DNA of 16,666 nucleotides. It comes from Lachnospiraceae bacterium (GTDB taxonomy: Bacteria; Bacillota; Clostridia; Lachnospirales; Lachnospiraceae). The notes under the pieces were generated by a model. It was given only the letters and a program-made list of their open reading frames with translations, ran no database searches and was not told where the DNA came from. Where the stretch lies: positions 1-16,666 of the forward strand of contig JAGDCQ010000041.1 of the NCBI GenBank assembly GCA_017958465.1. The letters are read 5' to 3'. Positions 1 through 7,932 of this stretch are shown here, piece after piece (the stretch's first letter is position 1; the number at the start of each line of letters is the position of its first letter). The position numbers and the translations under genes were made by a program.

Positions 1-468
1 GGCTTCAAAAGCCATTCCCCCGGAAAGTGCTCCGTCGCCAATAACAGCCACAACCTTCTCGTCCGTGCCGCGAAGATCCCTTGCCTTTACAAGGCCAAGC
101 CCCGCAGAGATAGAGGTGGAACTGTGCCCCGTATCAAAAGCGTCACAATCGGATTCCGAGATCTTCGGAAAACCGCTTATACCGCCAAAACGGCGTAAGG
201 ACTTAAACTCCTCCTTGCGGCCGCTAAGAATCTTATGTGCATAGGACTGGTGCCCAACATCGAAGATCAGCTTATCTTTCGGGAAATCCAGAAAGAGATG
301 GAGAGCCATTGTAAGCTCCACAACTCCAAGGCTTGAGGCCATGTGCCCCCCTACGAGGCTTACGTTCTCAAGCATGTATTTTCTAAGCTCGAAGGCCAGT
401 TCCCTGTAATCCTTCGGGTCGATGTTCTTTATGTCGTTAGCTTTATTTATATTATCAAGGATACTCAT
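1..468 (-). CDS. dxs: 1-deoxy-D-xylulose-5-phosphate synthase, N-terminal part (runs off the left edge)
   Basis: DXS condenses pyruvate and glyceraldehyde 3-phosphate, using thiamine diphosphate, in the first step of the MEP isoprenoid pathway in the cytoplasm. I translated this reading frame by hand because it has no stop in the window. It gives 156 residues, about a quarter of the usual 620. Family landmarks are the active-site histidine in GGHMASSLG (His42), the histidine in DVGHQSYAHKILSGR (His73), GHSSTSISAGLG (114-125) and the start of the thiamine diphosphate site, GDGALSGGMAFEA (144-156). The ATG (466-468) shares one base with the TAA of the upstream ispA gene (TAATG), so translational coupling is likely. 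The Shine-Dalgarno is weak (AAAGAG). Following ispA, it puts two steps of isoprenoid synthesis at the end of the operon. Confidence 0.96.
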   Translation of the reverse strand, partial: MSILDNINKANDIKNIDPKDYRELAFELRKYMLENVSLVGGHMASSLGVVELTMALHLFLDFPKDKLIFDVGHQSYAHKILSGRKEEFKSLRRFGGISGFPKISESDCDAFDTGHSSTSISAGLGLVKARDLRGTDEKVVAVIGDGALSGGMAFEA

Positions 469-1385
469 TATGATTCTCTTTCAAGGAGCATATTCATCAG
501 GCTTTCTATAAAACCGGAGTTGCGGTTCAGGGCCTTGATCGCTCCAATGGCTTCCTTTGTAAACTCTTTCGAATCACTCCCGGCTTTTTCGAGACCGGCT
601 TCGAAAACGTAGGTACGTTTATCGTTCTTTTCGTCGCTGTTCACGGGCTTTCCAAGCTTAGCCTCATCCCCGGTAACATCGAGGATATCGTCCCGGATCT
701 GAAAAGCGATCCCAAGGTTCACAGCGGCTTTTTCACAAAGAGCGAGCTCTTCGTCGTTTGCCCCTCCAAGCGCAGCCCCAGCACAAAAGGCTGCTACAAG
801 CAGTTTAGAGGTCTTAAGTTCGTACATTTTAAGGAGTTTTTCTTTCCCAAGGCTCTTTCCTTCGTTAAGAACGTCTATCTCCTGTCCGAGGATCATGCCT
901 TTGCGTCCCGCGCACTCAGCCATTATCTTAAAGGCTTTTGCTGCACGGACAAAGCACTTTCCGCCGTCGTTAAAGGAAGCAGCCTTATTTAAGGCTCCGG
1001 CGATGATGACAAAGGCTTCGTTGAGAAGCGCATCGCCGCAGAGGATCCCCATGGCAGCCCCGTATTTAGCGTGCGTAGTGGGCTTTCCGCGCCTTAAAAG
1101 GTCGTTGTCCATATCGGGAAGGTCGTCGTGGACAAGGGAATATGTATGGATAAACTCCAAGGCCGCAGCAAAGCTTTCAGCCACTTCAAGACAGGCCTTA
1201 TCATCTGCATTTTCGTTGAACAATTCGTAAAAAGAAAGCAGGAAAACAGGTCTTAAGCGCTTTCCGCCGGCTCCTACACTGTAGGCACAGGCTTCATCCG
1301 TAACGGAACCCCTTTCGGAAGTAAAGCGTTCAAGAATGCTCTCAACATATTCTTTTTTATTCTTCAGATCAGCTTCGAAACTCAT
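468..1385 (-). CDS. ispA: Farnesyl diphosphate synthase (short-chain trans-prenyl synthase)
   Basis: This 305-residue cytoplasmic enzyme is expected to build C15 farnesyl diphosphate from isopentenyl and dimethylallyl diphosphate, the precursor for undecaprenyl phosphate and quinone side chains. Visible motifs are GGKRLRP (40-46), the first aspartate-rich motif DDLPDMDND (87-95) followed by LRRGKPTTH, the CGDALL segment near 116-121, the KT pair near 191 and the second aspartate-rich motif DDILD (232-236) with GKPVNSD after it. The bulky Tyr82 just before the first aspartate motif fits the bacterial FPP synthase class, but C20 product formation cannot be excluded from sequence. The ATG has a strong GGAGG upstream, and the gene follows xseB after 11 bp and touches dxs. 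Length matches the family (about 290-300). Confidence 0.95.
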   Translation of the reverse strand: MSFEADLKNKKEYVESILERFTSERGSVTDEACAYSVGAGGKRLRPVFLLSFYELFNENADDKACLEVAESFAAALEFIHTYSLVHDDLPDMDNDLLRRGKPTTHAKYGAAMGILCGDALLNEAFVIIAGALNKAASFNDGGKCFVRAAKAFKIMAECAGRKGMILGQEIDVLNEGKSLGKEKLLKMYELKTSKLLVAAFCAGAALGGANDEELALCEKAAVNLGIAFQIRDDILDVTGDEAKLGKPVNSDEKNDKRTYVFEAGLEKAGSDSKEFTKEAIGAIKALNRNSGFIESLMNMLLERES

Positions 1386-1396
1386 ATTTCCTCCGG

Positions 1397-1606
1397 TCAG
1401 GCCTCATCCTCGAGGATCTCTATTTCTTTCTCGACTTTATCTATGGATTCGCTGCATTTCTTCAAAAGCCCAACGCCTTTGCTGTAATATGCAAAGGAAT
1501 CCTCCAGGGAGCATTCCGGGTCTTCCATGCGTTTTATGAGCTCTTCCACTTCGTTCATGGCATCCGCAAGAACAAAGTCCTTCTGATCACTCTTTTTAGT
1601 TGCCAT
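1397..1606 (-). CDS. xseB: Exodeoxyribonuclease VII small subunit
   Basis: XseB is the small helical subunit that binds several-fold to XseA to form exonuclease VII, which degrades single-stranded DNA to oligonucleotides in both directions. The 69-residue protein has the conserved helical hairpin: a first helix with EVEELIKRMEDPECSLEDSF (about 20-39), where the family pattern is L..IV..LE.....LE.sl, then YYSKGVGLLKKCSESIDKVE with the family G..L...C...L..AE spacing, and an acidic tail. The start is supported by GGAGG six bases upstream, located within the last codons of xseA, and the two genes overlap by 11 bp, as expected for subunits made in tandem. Confidence 0.95.
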   Translation of the reverse strand: MATKKSDQKDFVLADAMNEVEELIKRMEDPECSLEDSFAYYSKGVGLLKKCSESIDKVEKEIEILEDEA

Positions 1607-2804
1607 CTGAAACCTCCGTCACTTTTGCGTTGATAGTCCCGTCAGTCACCCTGACCTTTATTGTATCCGCCACATTAACGTTTTTTACGGATTTAACATT
1701 GTGACCGTCTTTTCCCGTAACATAAGCGTAACCGGCCTCTAAGCGTTTTAAGGGTGACAGGGCATCAAGAGCCTTGATACAGGCAAAGACCCTGGCCTTT
1801 TCAGCCTCTGTCCTCCTGGTCATCAGAGATTTAAGGAGCTTTTCATAGCTTTCAAGCTTCTGTCTGTTCCTTTTTAACCTCTCAGCGGGAGAAGCATTTT
1901 TAAGCATAAGCCTGTATTTTTCTACGTTTTCCCTGGAAGAGGCAAGCTTTCTTTCCATAGCAGACCTTAAGTCAAACCTTAAGTCCACAAGGCCCGAAAG
2001 CACAGGCTCTAACTCACACACCGCAAGCTCTGCCGCAGCCGAAGGGGTCGCTGCCCGCCTGTCAGCAACAAAATCCGCGATGGTAAAATCCGTTTCATGC
2101 CCTACGGCAGATATTATCGGGACTTTGCAGTCGTATATGGTACGGGCCAGGTCTTCGTCGTTGAATTCAAAAAGATCCTCCATGGAGCCGCCGCCTCTGC
2201 CGATTATGATAACGTCCGGCCCGGCTTTTTCAAGAGCCCGGATCCCTTTGATCACTGACTTTGCAGCCCCTGTCCCCTGCACCTTTGCAGGATAAAGGAT
2301 CAGCTTTATATAAGGGTTCCTGCGTTTTGAGATACTTATAATGTCCTGGACTGCTGCACCGGTGGAAGCAGTCACTATACCTACTGTCTTGGCAAAGGCC
2401 GGGAGCGGCTTTTTATGCTCCGGGTCAAACAGCCCTTCGCCGCTCAGTTTTGCTTTCAGCTTTTCGTAAAGCTCGTAAAGCGCGCCTACTCCGTCCGGAA
2501 CTATCTCATCCGCGTAAAGCTGATAAATGCCGCCCTTTTCATAGGCGGCAATGCGTCCGTGCGCAACAACCTGCATCCCGTCCGCAAGCCTTACCTTCAG
2601 CCCGAAAGCTGCTGTCCTCCACATAACGGCGGAAAGCTGGGAGCCGCTGTCTTTAAGGGTAAAGTAGATATGGCCGGATGAGTGATATTTGCAGTTTGAT
2701 ATCTCACCCTTTACCTTAACATCCTTAAGAACGCGGCTATCGGCAAACAGATCCGAAATATAGTTGTTTATCTGTGAAATTGTGAAAATGTTATTCTGCG
2801 ACAT
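1596..2804 (-). CDS. xseA: Exodeoxyribonuclease VII large subunit
   Basis: Catalytic subunit of exonuclease VII, a cytoplasmic single-strand-specific nuclease involved in mismatch and damage repair. The 402-residue product has an N-terminal OB-fold DNA-binding domain (about 5-100, with VKGEIS, SGHIYFTLKD and MWR), then the catalytic core with GIVTASTGAAVQDI (142-155), IIIGRGGGSMEDLFEFND (199-216) and GHETDFTIADFVADRRAA (235-252) followed by TPSAAAELA. These glycine-rich and GHE.D..I motifs are diagnostic. A charged, helical region (about 270-345) corresponds to the coiled-coil arm that binds XseB. The length is at the short end of the normal range. Its ATG lies within nusB (14-bp overlap), and no strong Shine-Dalgarno is visible, so expression probably depends on coupling to nusB. 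Confidence 0.97.
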   Translation of the reverse strand: MSQNNIFTISQINNYISDLFADSRVLKDVKVKGEISNCKYHSSGHIYFTLKDSGSQLSAVMWRTAAFGLKVRLADGMQVVAHGRIAAYEKGGIYQLYADEIVPDGVGALYELYEKLKAKLSGEGLFDPEHKKPLPAFAKTVGIVTASTGAAVQDIISISKRRNPYIKLILYPAKVQGTGAAKSVIKGIRALEKAGPDVIIIGRGGGSMEDLFEFNDEDLARTIYDCKVPIISAVGHETDFTIADFVADRRAATPSAAAELAVCELEPVLSGLVDLRFDLRSAMERKLASSRENVEKYRLMLKNASPAERLKRNRQKLESYEKLLKSLMTRRTEAEKARVFACIKALDALSPLKRLEAGYAYVTGKDGHNVKSVKNVNVADTIKVRVTDGTINAKVTEVSDGN

Positions 2805-3264
2805 TTGTGATTATCTTGGCCAAAACACCGTTGATAAAGCTTGCCGAAGCATCGCCGCCGAACTGTTTAGCAAGCTCTACGGCTTCGTTTATGGCAACCT
2901 TTTCAGGGATATCATCATCAAACTTCATTTCGTAGACCGCAAGGCGAAGTATGGCTATATCCGTCTTGCAGATACGGTTGAGCTTCCAGCCGGAGATCCC
3001 TTTTTCAAGGATATGGTCTATCTCTCCGAGCTTTCCGACGATCTTTGAGAGCTTTTCTTTTGCGGCCGCAACAATATCCTCCACAGAGTCGTTAATATCC
3101 TCTGAGAGTTCGCCTTCGTCGCCCACTATAAAGCCGGCCGTATTCTCAAAATACAGCTCAAGCTGGTCGTTAAACTCATCCGAGCCGTAAAACCCGTACT
3201 GAAACAGTGCAACAAAAACCTGCTCCCTTATTTTTCTGAGTCTGTTCCTGCTGTTCTCTTTCAA
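2791..3264 (-). CDS. nusB: Transcription antitermination factor NusB (TTG start)
   Basis: NusB with NusE (S10) binds boxA RNA and promotes antitermination of rRNA operons. The 157-residue protein is all-helical, with the family N-terminal pattern (REQVFVALFQYGFY, 14-27) and C-terminal segments KTDIAILRLAVYEM, VAINEAVELAKQFGG and ASFINGVLAKI, the last being the NusB signature (E-AV-LAK-FG...-FVNGVL). The initiator is TTG (3262-3264): no ATG fits upstream in frame, and a strong GGAGGT lies six bases before it. A central acidic insertion (about 45-70) makes it somewhat longer than the typical 130-150. It sits in the conserved asp23-nusB-xseA order, 42 bp after asp23, and overlaps xseA by 14 bp. 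Confidence 0.95.
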   Translation of the reverse strand: MKENSRNRLRKIREQVFVALFQYGFYGSDEFNDQLELYFENTAGFIVGDEGELSEDINDSVEDIVAAAKEKLSKIVGKLGEIDHILEKGISGWKLNRICKTDIAILRLAVYEMKFDDDIPEKVAINEAVELAKQFGGDASASFINGVLAKIITNVAE

Positions 3265-3270
3265 AGTCCC

Positions 3271-3276
3271 ACCTCC
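3271..3276 (-). promoter_or_regulatory. Ribosome binding site deciding the TTG start of nusB
   Basis: The minus strand reads GGAGGT six bases before TTG at 3262-3264. It is among the strongest Shine-Dalgarno sites in the window and faces no competing in-frame ATG or GTG, so the TTG is very likely the true initiator. Confidence 0.85.
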
Positions 3277-3306
3277 GGTCTGTCCTTAAAATGATCGGCG
3301 CCAAAC

Positions 3307-3672
3307 TCACGCCTTTGGAGTGTTGATACCAACGATATGTACGTTAACTTCCTCTACCTTAAGGCCTGTCATATCGTTGATGGCCGTAGCTACGCGCTCC
3401 TGCACGCGGCTTGAGACCTCAGGTATGCTGTAGCCGTATTCGATGCAGATGGACATCTCGCAGAATACGCAGTTATCATCTATCTCGATCTTTATGCCTT
3501 TTGCAAGGTTCTTGATACCGAAACGGCCGATGATCTCGTTTGTGATAACGTTGTCCGAAAGGAACGCAACTCCCTTTACTTCGGCTGCTGCCATGCATGC
3601 GATGTTGGAAATAACATCATTTGCGATCTTTACCTGGGAGCCTTTTTTCTCTCTGCCTGTATAATTTGCCAT
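3307..3672 (-). CDS. Asp23/Gls24 family envelope stress protein
   Basis: This 121-residue cytoplasmic protein belongs to the Asp23/Gls24 (DUF322) family, abundant proteins tied to alkaline or envelope stress in Firmicutes and, in Staphylococcus, anchored to the membrane by AmaP. Family features are the N-terminal KIANDVISNIACMAAAEVKG (15-34), with I....A..A..V.GV spacing, the central strand region IKIEIDDNCVFCEMSICIEY, and the C-terminal VQERVATAINDMTGLKVEEV with VHIVGI. Its ATG shares a base with the stop of the upstream LCP-like gene (TAATG) and it has its own AAGGAG. In Clostridia this gene is commonly next to nusB, as here. There is no AmaP homologue that I recognise; the coupled LCP-like membrane protein is the only candidate partner nearby. 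Confidence 0.93.
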   Translation of the reverse strand: MANYTGREKKGSQVKIANDVISNIACMAAAEVKGVAFLSDNVITNEIIGRFGIKNLAKGIKIEIDDNCVFCEMSICIEYGYSIPEVSSRVQERVATAINDMTGLKVEEVNVHIVGINTPKA

Positions 3673-5069
3673 TATTTATCTCCTTCTTCAGACGTATCGT
3701 CTTTTATCTCATCGCCGTACAAAAACCTGTTAAGATCCTTTGTCAGGCGGTCAGTATCGTTTATCTCCGAGATCACATAAACACCCGGGGCTTCAACTGT
3801 GTTCTTTGCAAAGACCCCTATAAGCTCAGCGAGGCGGCTCTTGCTGATCCCTGCGTGCATATAAGGGAACGCCGTCCGTAAACTTAAAAACCTGTCTTTG
3901 TGGTCGAGTCCGTTTATGCTGCTAATGATGCCGTTTAAGATCTTTACCTTGCGCTCTGCGGCCAAAAGCTCGTCAAAGCCCGGAGTCTCATCCGTCTTTT
4001 CTTCAAAAAGCTTCTTCGTAGCAGCACCGTCAAACGTATTAGAATTTATAACAATACCACCCAGTTTGTCAACAAAAATCGTAACGGCTTTAATATCAAG
4101 ATAGATATAGCCCTCTGTATAAAGCCCAAAACCTGTTATAAGAGCCTCTTTAACGTCTTCAAATCTTTCCTGCTTTACAGCTTCCGAAATGCTGAGCTTT
4201 TTGCCGCCGATGTTAAGGACAGCTCCCGGAAGGATGTTGCAAAGCTTTGCCTCTCCGCTCACTTTTTCAAGTGAAAGGACAGCAGCAAACAGAGTGCTTT
4301 CCCTGCCTTCATCAGCGCTTTCGACAATGAAAAGAGTGTTTAAGAAGCCTTCTCTTTGAGCGGCCTTCTTCTTGGTTTCTGTTGAAACGCCGGATAGTGA
4401 CAAAGTACCGGCTCCCGCTGCGGCTTTTGAAAAATCCTTATTCTGCAGCTCTTTTCCCATGTGCTTTTCAGAGTAGGAAGCTATCTGATAGAACAAAAGA
4501 TGTCCGTCAGATACTACAACTCCGATCATCTCAATGGCAAAAGCCACAAAGATCACGGTCCTTAAGATCATAAACCACTTGGGCATATTCTTCCTAAGGG
4601 GCCTGATCATCAGGACAAAGATCCCAAGTAAAGGTATAAGGGAAAGGAGCCACCACTTTGACTTTCCAAACTTCTTTATCCTTTTCTCGCGCCTTATCTC
4701 TGCCTTTATCTGGCTTGCAAGCGCATCATTGATATCGTTGAAGATGGCATCGTCGGCTTCTGTAATGTCCGGAGCGCCGGCATCTTCCGAAAAGCCGTCC
4801 GCGGACTTCTGATCCCCGTTGCTTCGGGCTTCTTTTTCTCTCTCGTCTGTTCTTATCCCGTCGGATTCAACACTGAAGACCTCTCCTGTTTCAGGGTCTT
4901 CCACTATCCGCGGGCCTTCGTATTCCGTGTTTTCACTTTCTTCGTCGGGCTCGCCCTCGGCAAATCCCGAATCATAAAGGCCGTCAAGGTTGGCTACAAG
5001 GGCATCCTCAAGGTTCTGCAGGTCTTCCGGCTCAATATTCTGTTTGATTATATCTTCTTCAAGCATCAT
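3672..5069 (-). CDS. Membrane protein with a degenerate LytR-CpsA-Psr (LCP)-like domain
   Basis: The 465-residue protein is not one I can name. Residues 1-115 are strongly acidic and low-complexity. A basic stretch (125-138) precedes two hydrophobic segments (about 139-155 and 165-187). Residues about 243-345 follow the LCP outline: NTLFIVESAD, a VLSLEKVSGEAKLCNILPG strand pair, then LYTEGYIYLDIKAVTIFVDK followed by LGGIVI, which matches the LCP pattern of I.....yv.vdf.gf...vd.LGGv.v. The catalytic residues of true LCP ligases are not kept: the RSDT site reads REST (256-259) and the IPRD site reads LPGA (280-283). LCP enzymes transfer polymers from undecaprenyl diphosphate to peptidoglycan. 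This one is unlikely to do so and may bind lipid or act as a scaffold. Two start codons are adjacent (ATGATG); the second (5066) is better placed behind AAGGTG. It is coupled to asp23 by a TAATG overlap. The LCP relationship is an inference. Confidence 0.7.
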   Translation of the reverse strand: MMLEEDIIKQNIEPEDLQNLEDALVANLDGLYDSGFAEGEPDEESENTEYEGPRIVEDPETGEVFSVESDGIRTDEREKEARSNGDQKSADGFSEDAGAPDITEADDAIFNDINDALASQIKAEIRREKRIKKFGKSKWWLLSLIPLLGIFVLMIRPLRKNMPKWFMILRTVIFVAFAIEMIGVVVSDGHLLFYQIASYSEKHMGKELQNKDFSKAAAGAGTLSLSGVSTETKKKAAQREGFLNTLFIVESADEGRESTLFAAVLSLEKVSGEAKLCNILPGAVLNIGGKKLSISEAVKQERFEDVKEALITGFGLYTEGYIYLDIKAVTIFVDKLGGIVINSNTFDGAATKKLFEEKTDETPGFDELLAAERKVKILNGIISSINGLDHKDRFLSLRTAFPYMHAGISKSRLAELIGVFAKNTVEAPGVYVISEINDTDRLTKDLNRFLYGDEIKDDTSEEGDK

Positions 5070-5083
5070 GACACCTTCAGGAT

Positions 5084-6514
5084 TTATTTCAGTTCCGCAA
5101 GCACTGCTTCAATAACCTTGTAAAGCCTTACAGACGAGGCAAGATCAAGGCGCTCTCTGGGGGAATGGATATCCTTCATATCCGGCCCGATGGAGATCAT
5201 ATCAAGAGAAGGGCACTTTTCTGCAAAAAGGCCGCACTCCACACCTGCGTGGATTGCGTTGACCTTAGGCTCAAACCCGGAAACCTCTTTGAATTTCGCA
5301 ACATATTTATCACGGAGAACGGAATCCGTCCTGTACTCCCATGCAGGGTAAGCGTTCTTTTCAGCCCCTGTACCGCCAGCGTTTTCAAGGATGAGCCGGA
5401 CTCTTTGGCTTAAGAACTCCTTTTCACCTATGCACGAGCTCCTAAGGCTATAATTAAAGCAGGCCTCATTATCCTTAAGCGCGAAGATGCCAAGGTTAAG
5501 GGAAGTCTCGACAAGGCCCTCAACACTTGGGCTCATGGCCTGAACGCCGTTTGGCGCGGTAAGGAGCACATAGAGCACCCTGTCAAAGGAATCCTTTGTG
5601 CAGGCTGTGGTCTCGCAGGCATCCATAAGCTCCAGGTCGAAGCTTATGTTTTCCTCTGCTCTTCTGTATTTAGTCTCTATGTTTTTGATGTATTCCTTTA
5701 TCTTTGCGATGTCAAAGCAGTCATCAAGCACTATTGTAGCTTCAGCGGAAGAAGGGATGGCATTGTCCTTTTCCCCGCCCTGCATATTTACTACGCAGAA
5801 GCCTGCAATGCTCTTAAGCTCAAAAAGGACTCTCGCAAGAAGCCTTACGGCATTGGTGATACCTTTGTGGATCTCAGCTCCCGAATGGCCTCCTCTGAGG
5901 CCTGTAAGGCTGATATGCAGGATATCGCCCTTTACCCACTGCCTTGCAACAGGCACCCTGCCGTCTATACGAAGGCCGCCTGCACAGCCGCAAAGGCACT
6001 CATTTTCGTTTTCGGAATCAAGGTTTATAAGGTATTTCACGCCCTCAAAAACCTTAGGATCAAGGGCTTTTGCGCCGTCCATACCTGTCTCTTCATCGGT
6101 CGTAAAAACGCAGATAAGAGGCGGTGTCACAAGGTCCTTGTCCGTAAGGAGCGACATCCCGGCAGCAAGGGCAAAACCGTCATCGCCGCCAAGAGTGGTG
6201 CCGTTTGCGCGCACCCAGTCTCCTTCGTAAACAAGGGAGATACCCTCTGTCTCAAAGTTATGGGAAACACCGGGATCCGCAACGCAGACCATATCCATAT
6301 GTCCCTGGAGTACAACAGGGCTTGCGTTTTCATAGCCCTTTGAGCCCGGCCTCTTTATAATGACATTAAGTGCTTCATCCTGAATGTATTCGAGACCGTT
6401 TTCCTTGGCAAAATCGCAAAGAAAGCCGCTTATCTTTTCGTTGAAGCCCGAGCCTCTTGGAACTGCCGAAACAGCCTTAAAGTTTTCGATCAGATTTTTG
6501 TGATCAGTTACCAT
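5084..6514 (-). CDS. pepD: PepD-type beta-alanyl/aminoacyl-histidine dipeptidase (M20 family)
   Basis: A 476-residue cytosolic di-zinc peptidase of the M20C group that cleaves dipeptides such as Xaa-His. The metal and catalytic residues are all in place: LQGHMDMVC (His72, Asp74), LGGDDGFALA with the bridging Asp at 111 or 112, TTDEETGMDGA with catalytic Glu141/Glu142, INLDSENE with Asp166, and IHSPRE near the C-terminus (His450). The lid or dimerisation domain lies about 190-380. The length fits PepD (about 485). The ATG is preceded by GGAGG. It lies 44 bp after the UPF0210 gene and 14 bp before the LCP-like gene. There is no obvious functional tie to its neighbours, and it is probably an operon passenger. 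Preferred substrate cannot be read from sequence. Confidence 0.94.
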   Translation of the reverse strand: MVTDHKNLIENFKAVSAVPRGSGFNEKISGFLCDFAKENGLEYIQDEALNVIIKRPGSKGYENASPVVLQGHMDMVCVADPGVSHNFETEGISLVYEGDWVRANGTTLGGDDGFALAAGMSLLTDKDLVTPPLICVFTTDEETGMDGAKALDPKVFEGVKYLINLDSENENECLCGCAGGLRIDGRVPVARQWVKGDILHISLTGLRGGHSGAEIHKGITNAVRLLARVLFELKSIAGFCVVNMQGGEKDNAIPSSAEATIVLDDCFDIAKIKEYIKNIETKYRRAEENISFDLELMDACETTACTKDSFDRVLYVLLTAPNGVQAMSPSVEGLVETSLNLGIFALKDNEACFNYSLRSSCIGEKEFLSQRVRLILENAGGTGAEKNAYPAWEYRTDSVLRDKYVAKFKEVSGFEPKVNAIHAGVECGLFAEKCPSLDMISIGPDMKDIHSPRERLDLASSVRLYKVIEAVLAELK

Positions 6515-6558
6515 ATATCCTCCGCACCTTGTGTTAACGTCTAAGGTTTTAAAATGTC

Positions 6559-7923
6559 TTAATTCTTGAAACTGTGGATGGGGGCAGGGATCCTGCCGCC
6601 TCTGCTCATCATTGCCTCACAGGAGAACCTGTTTACGGGCATTATGGGCGCGTAGCCGAGTAGCCCGCCAAACTCCGCCATATCTCCCACATCCTTGCCT
6701 ATAACGGGGATGAGGCGTACGGCAGTAGTCTTTGCATTAACCATGCCTATGGCCATTTCGTCCGCTATAATGCCGGCAATTGAAGATTCGGAAGTGCTTC
6801 CGGGAACGGCTATCATATCAAGGCCGACAGAGCATACGCAAGTCATGGCCTCCAGCTTTTCGATGGAGAGGGCACCCTGCTCCACTGCCTCTATCATCCC
6901 TCTGTCCTCGCTTACCGGGATGAAGGCGCCGCTAAGGCCTCCAACGTATGAAGAAGCCATAACACCGCCCTTTTTCACCTGGTCGTTCAAAAGAGCGAGG
7001 GCTGCCGTGGTACCGGGAGCTCCGGGCTGTTCAAGGCCTATGCTCTTTAAGATGTCAGCGATGGAATCGCCTACAGCGGGCGTAGGCGCAAGGGAAAGGT
7101 CCACGATACCAAAGGGGATCCCAAGCATCTTTGAAGCCTCGAGCGCCACAAGCTGGCCAACTCTTGTTATCTTGAAAGCAGTCTTTTTGATGGTCTCGCA
7201 AAGAGTGCCAAAATCCTTGCCTTTAACGGATTCGAGCGCGTGAAGCACAACGCCGGGGCCGCTGACGCCTACATTTATTACAGCATCCCCTTCCGTAACG
7301 CCGTGGAAAGCACCTGCCATGAAGGGGTTATCGTCCGGCGCATTGCAGAAAACAACAAGCTTTGCGCAGCCGATGGAATCATTATCTTTTGTAAGCTCCG
7401 CCGTCTTTTTGATGATCTTGCCCATCTTTACGACGGCATCCATATTTATGCCTGTTTTTGTGGAGCCAAGGTTTACGGAGCTGCAGACCTTCTCAGTAAC
7501 AGAAAGCGCTTCCGGGATGGAATCGATGAGGAGGCTTTCGGCGGAGGTCATGGCTTTGCTCACAAGAGCCGAATAACCGCCTATGAAATTCACGCCCACG
7601 GTTTTTGCCGCCCTGTCAAGGGTCTTAGCGATGGAAACGAAGTCCTCGGGCTTCTTGCAGGCCGAAGCACCCACAATGCTCACGGGTGTAACGGAAATAC
7701 GCTTGTTTACGATGGGTACACCGTAGGATTTTCCGATATATTCGCCTGTTGCGACAAGGTCTTTTGCAAGCCTTGTGATCTTTTCGTAAATATTCTTGTT
7801 CAGTTGTTCAAGGTTGTCCGAAACGCAGTCTAAAAGGGAAATTCCGAGGGTTATGGTCCTGACGTCAAGGTTTTCCTTGGTTATCATCTCATTTGTTTCA
7901 ACGACTTCTGATATCTGGATCAT
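6559..7923 (-). CDS. UPF0210 (DUF711) family protein, partner of the ACT-domain protein
   Basis: A 454-residue member of the UPF0210/DUF711 family, whose fold is related to pyruvate formate-lyase-type ten-stranded barrels but whose reaction is not established. The family signature runs through the protein: ENLDVRTITLGISLLDC near the start, RISVTPVSIVGAS, VNFIGGYSALV, GSTKTGINMDAV, FMAGAFHGVTEGDAVINVGV, LAPTPAVGDSIADIL, YVGGLSGAFIPVSED, GLDMIAVPGST and RGGRIPAPIHS at the end. Length equals the family norm (about 450). A longer reading begins at GTG 7929, but that GTG is part of the Shine-Dalgarno GAGGTG, so I start at ATG 7923. It overlaps the upstream ACT gene's end region and forms a conserved pair with it. 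Confidence 0.9.
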   Translation of the reverse strand: MIQISEVVETNEMITKENLDVRTITLGISLLDCVSDNLEQLNKNIYEKITRLAKDLVATGEYIGKSYGVPIVNKRISVTPVSIVGASACKKPEDFVSIAKTLDRAAKTVGVNFIGGYSALVSKAMTSAESLLIDSIPEALSVTEKVCSSVNLGSTKTGINMDAVVKMGKIIKKTAELTKDNDSIGCAKLVVFCNAPDDNPFMAGAFHGVTEGDAVINVGVSGPGVVLHALESVKGKDFGTLCETIKKTAFKITRVGQLVALEASKMLGIPFGIVDLSLAPTPAVGDSIADILKSIGLEQPGAPGTTAALALLNDQVKKGGVMASSYVGGLSGAFIPVSEDRGMIEAVEQGALSIEKLEAMTCVCSVGLDMIAVPGSTSESSIAGIIADEMAIGMVNAKTTAVRLIPVIGKDVGDMAEFGGLLGYAPIMPVNRFSCEAMMSRGGRIPAPIHSFKN

Positions 7924-7926
7924 ACG

Positions 7927-7932
7927 CACCTC
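7927..7932 (-). promoter_or_regulatory. Ribosome binding site deciding the ATG start of the UPF0210 gene
   Basis: The minus strand reads GAGGTG, with the GAGG core five bases from ATG 7921-7923. The alternative GTG initiator at 7927-7929 lies within this site and so is unlikely to be used. The site also overlaps the TGA of the ACT gene (7931-7933), which favours coupled translation of the pair. Confidence 0.8.

Noticed and set aside
5598..6343. Two long open frames on the plus strand (210 and 158 codons) opposite pepD.
   Set aside because: They lie wholly inside pepD, whose metal ligands and length match its family on the minus strand; they have no family motifs and are shadows of its codon usage.
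6515..6558. Short inverted repeat ACCTT...AAGGT in the UPF0210-pepD gap as a possible attenuator.
   Set aside because: The stem is five pairs with a 12-base loop and no T-run; too weak to call.
6695..7833. Long plus-strand open frames (182 and 197 codons) opposite the UPF0210 gene.
   Set aside because: They are antisense to a gene whose family motifs run end to end; no ribosome binding sites or recognisable domains.
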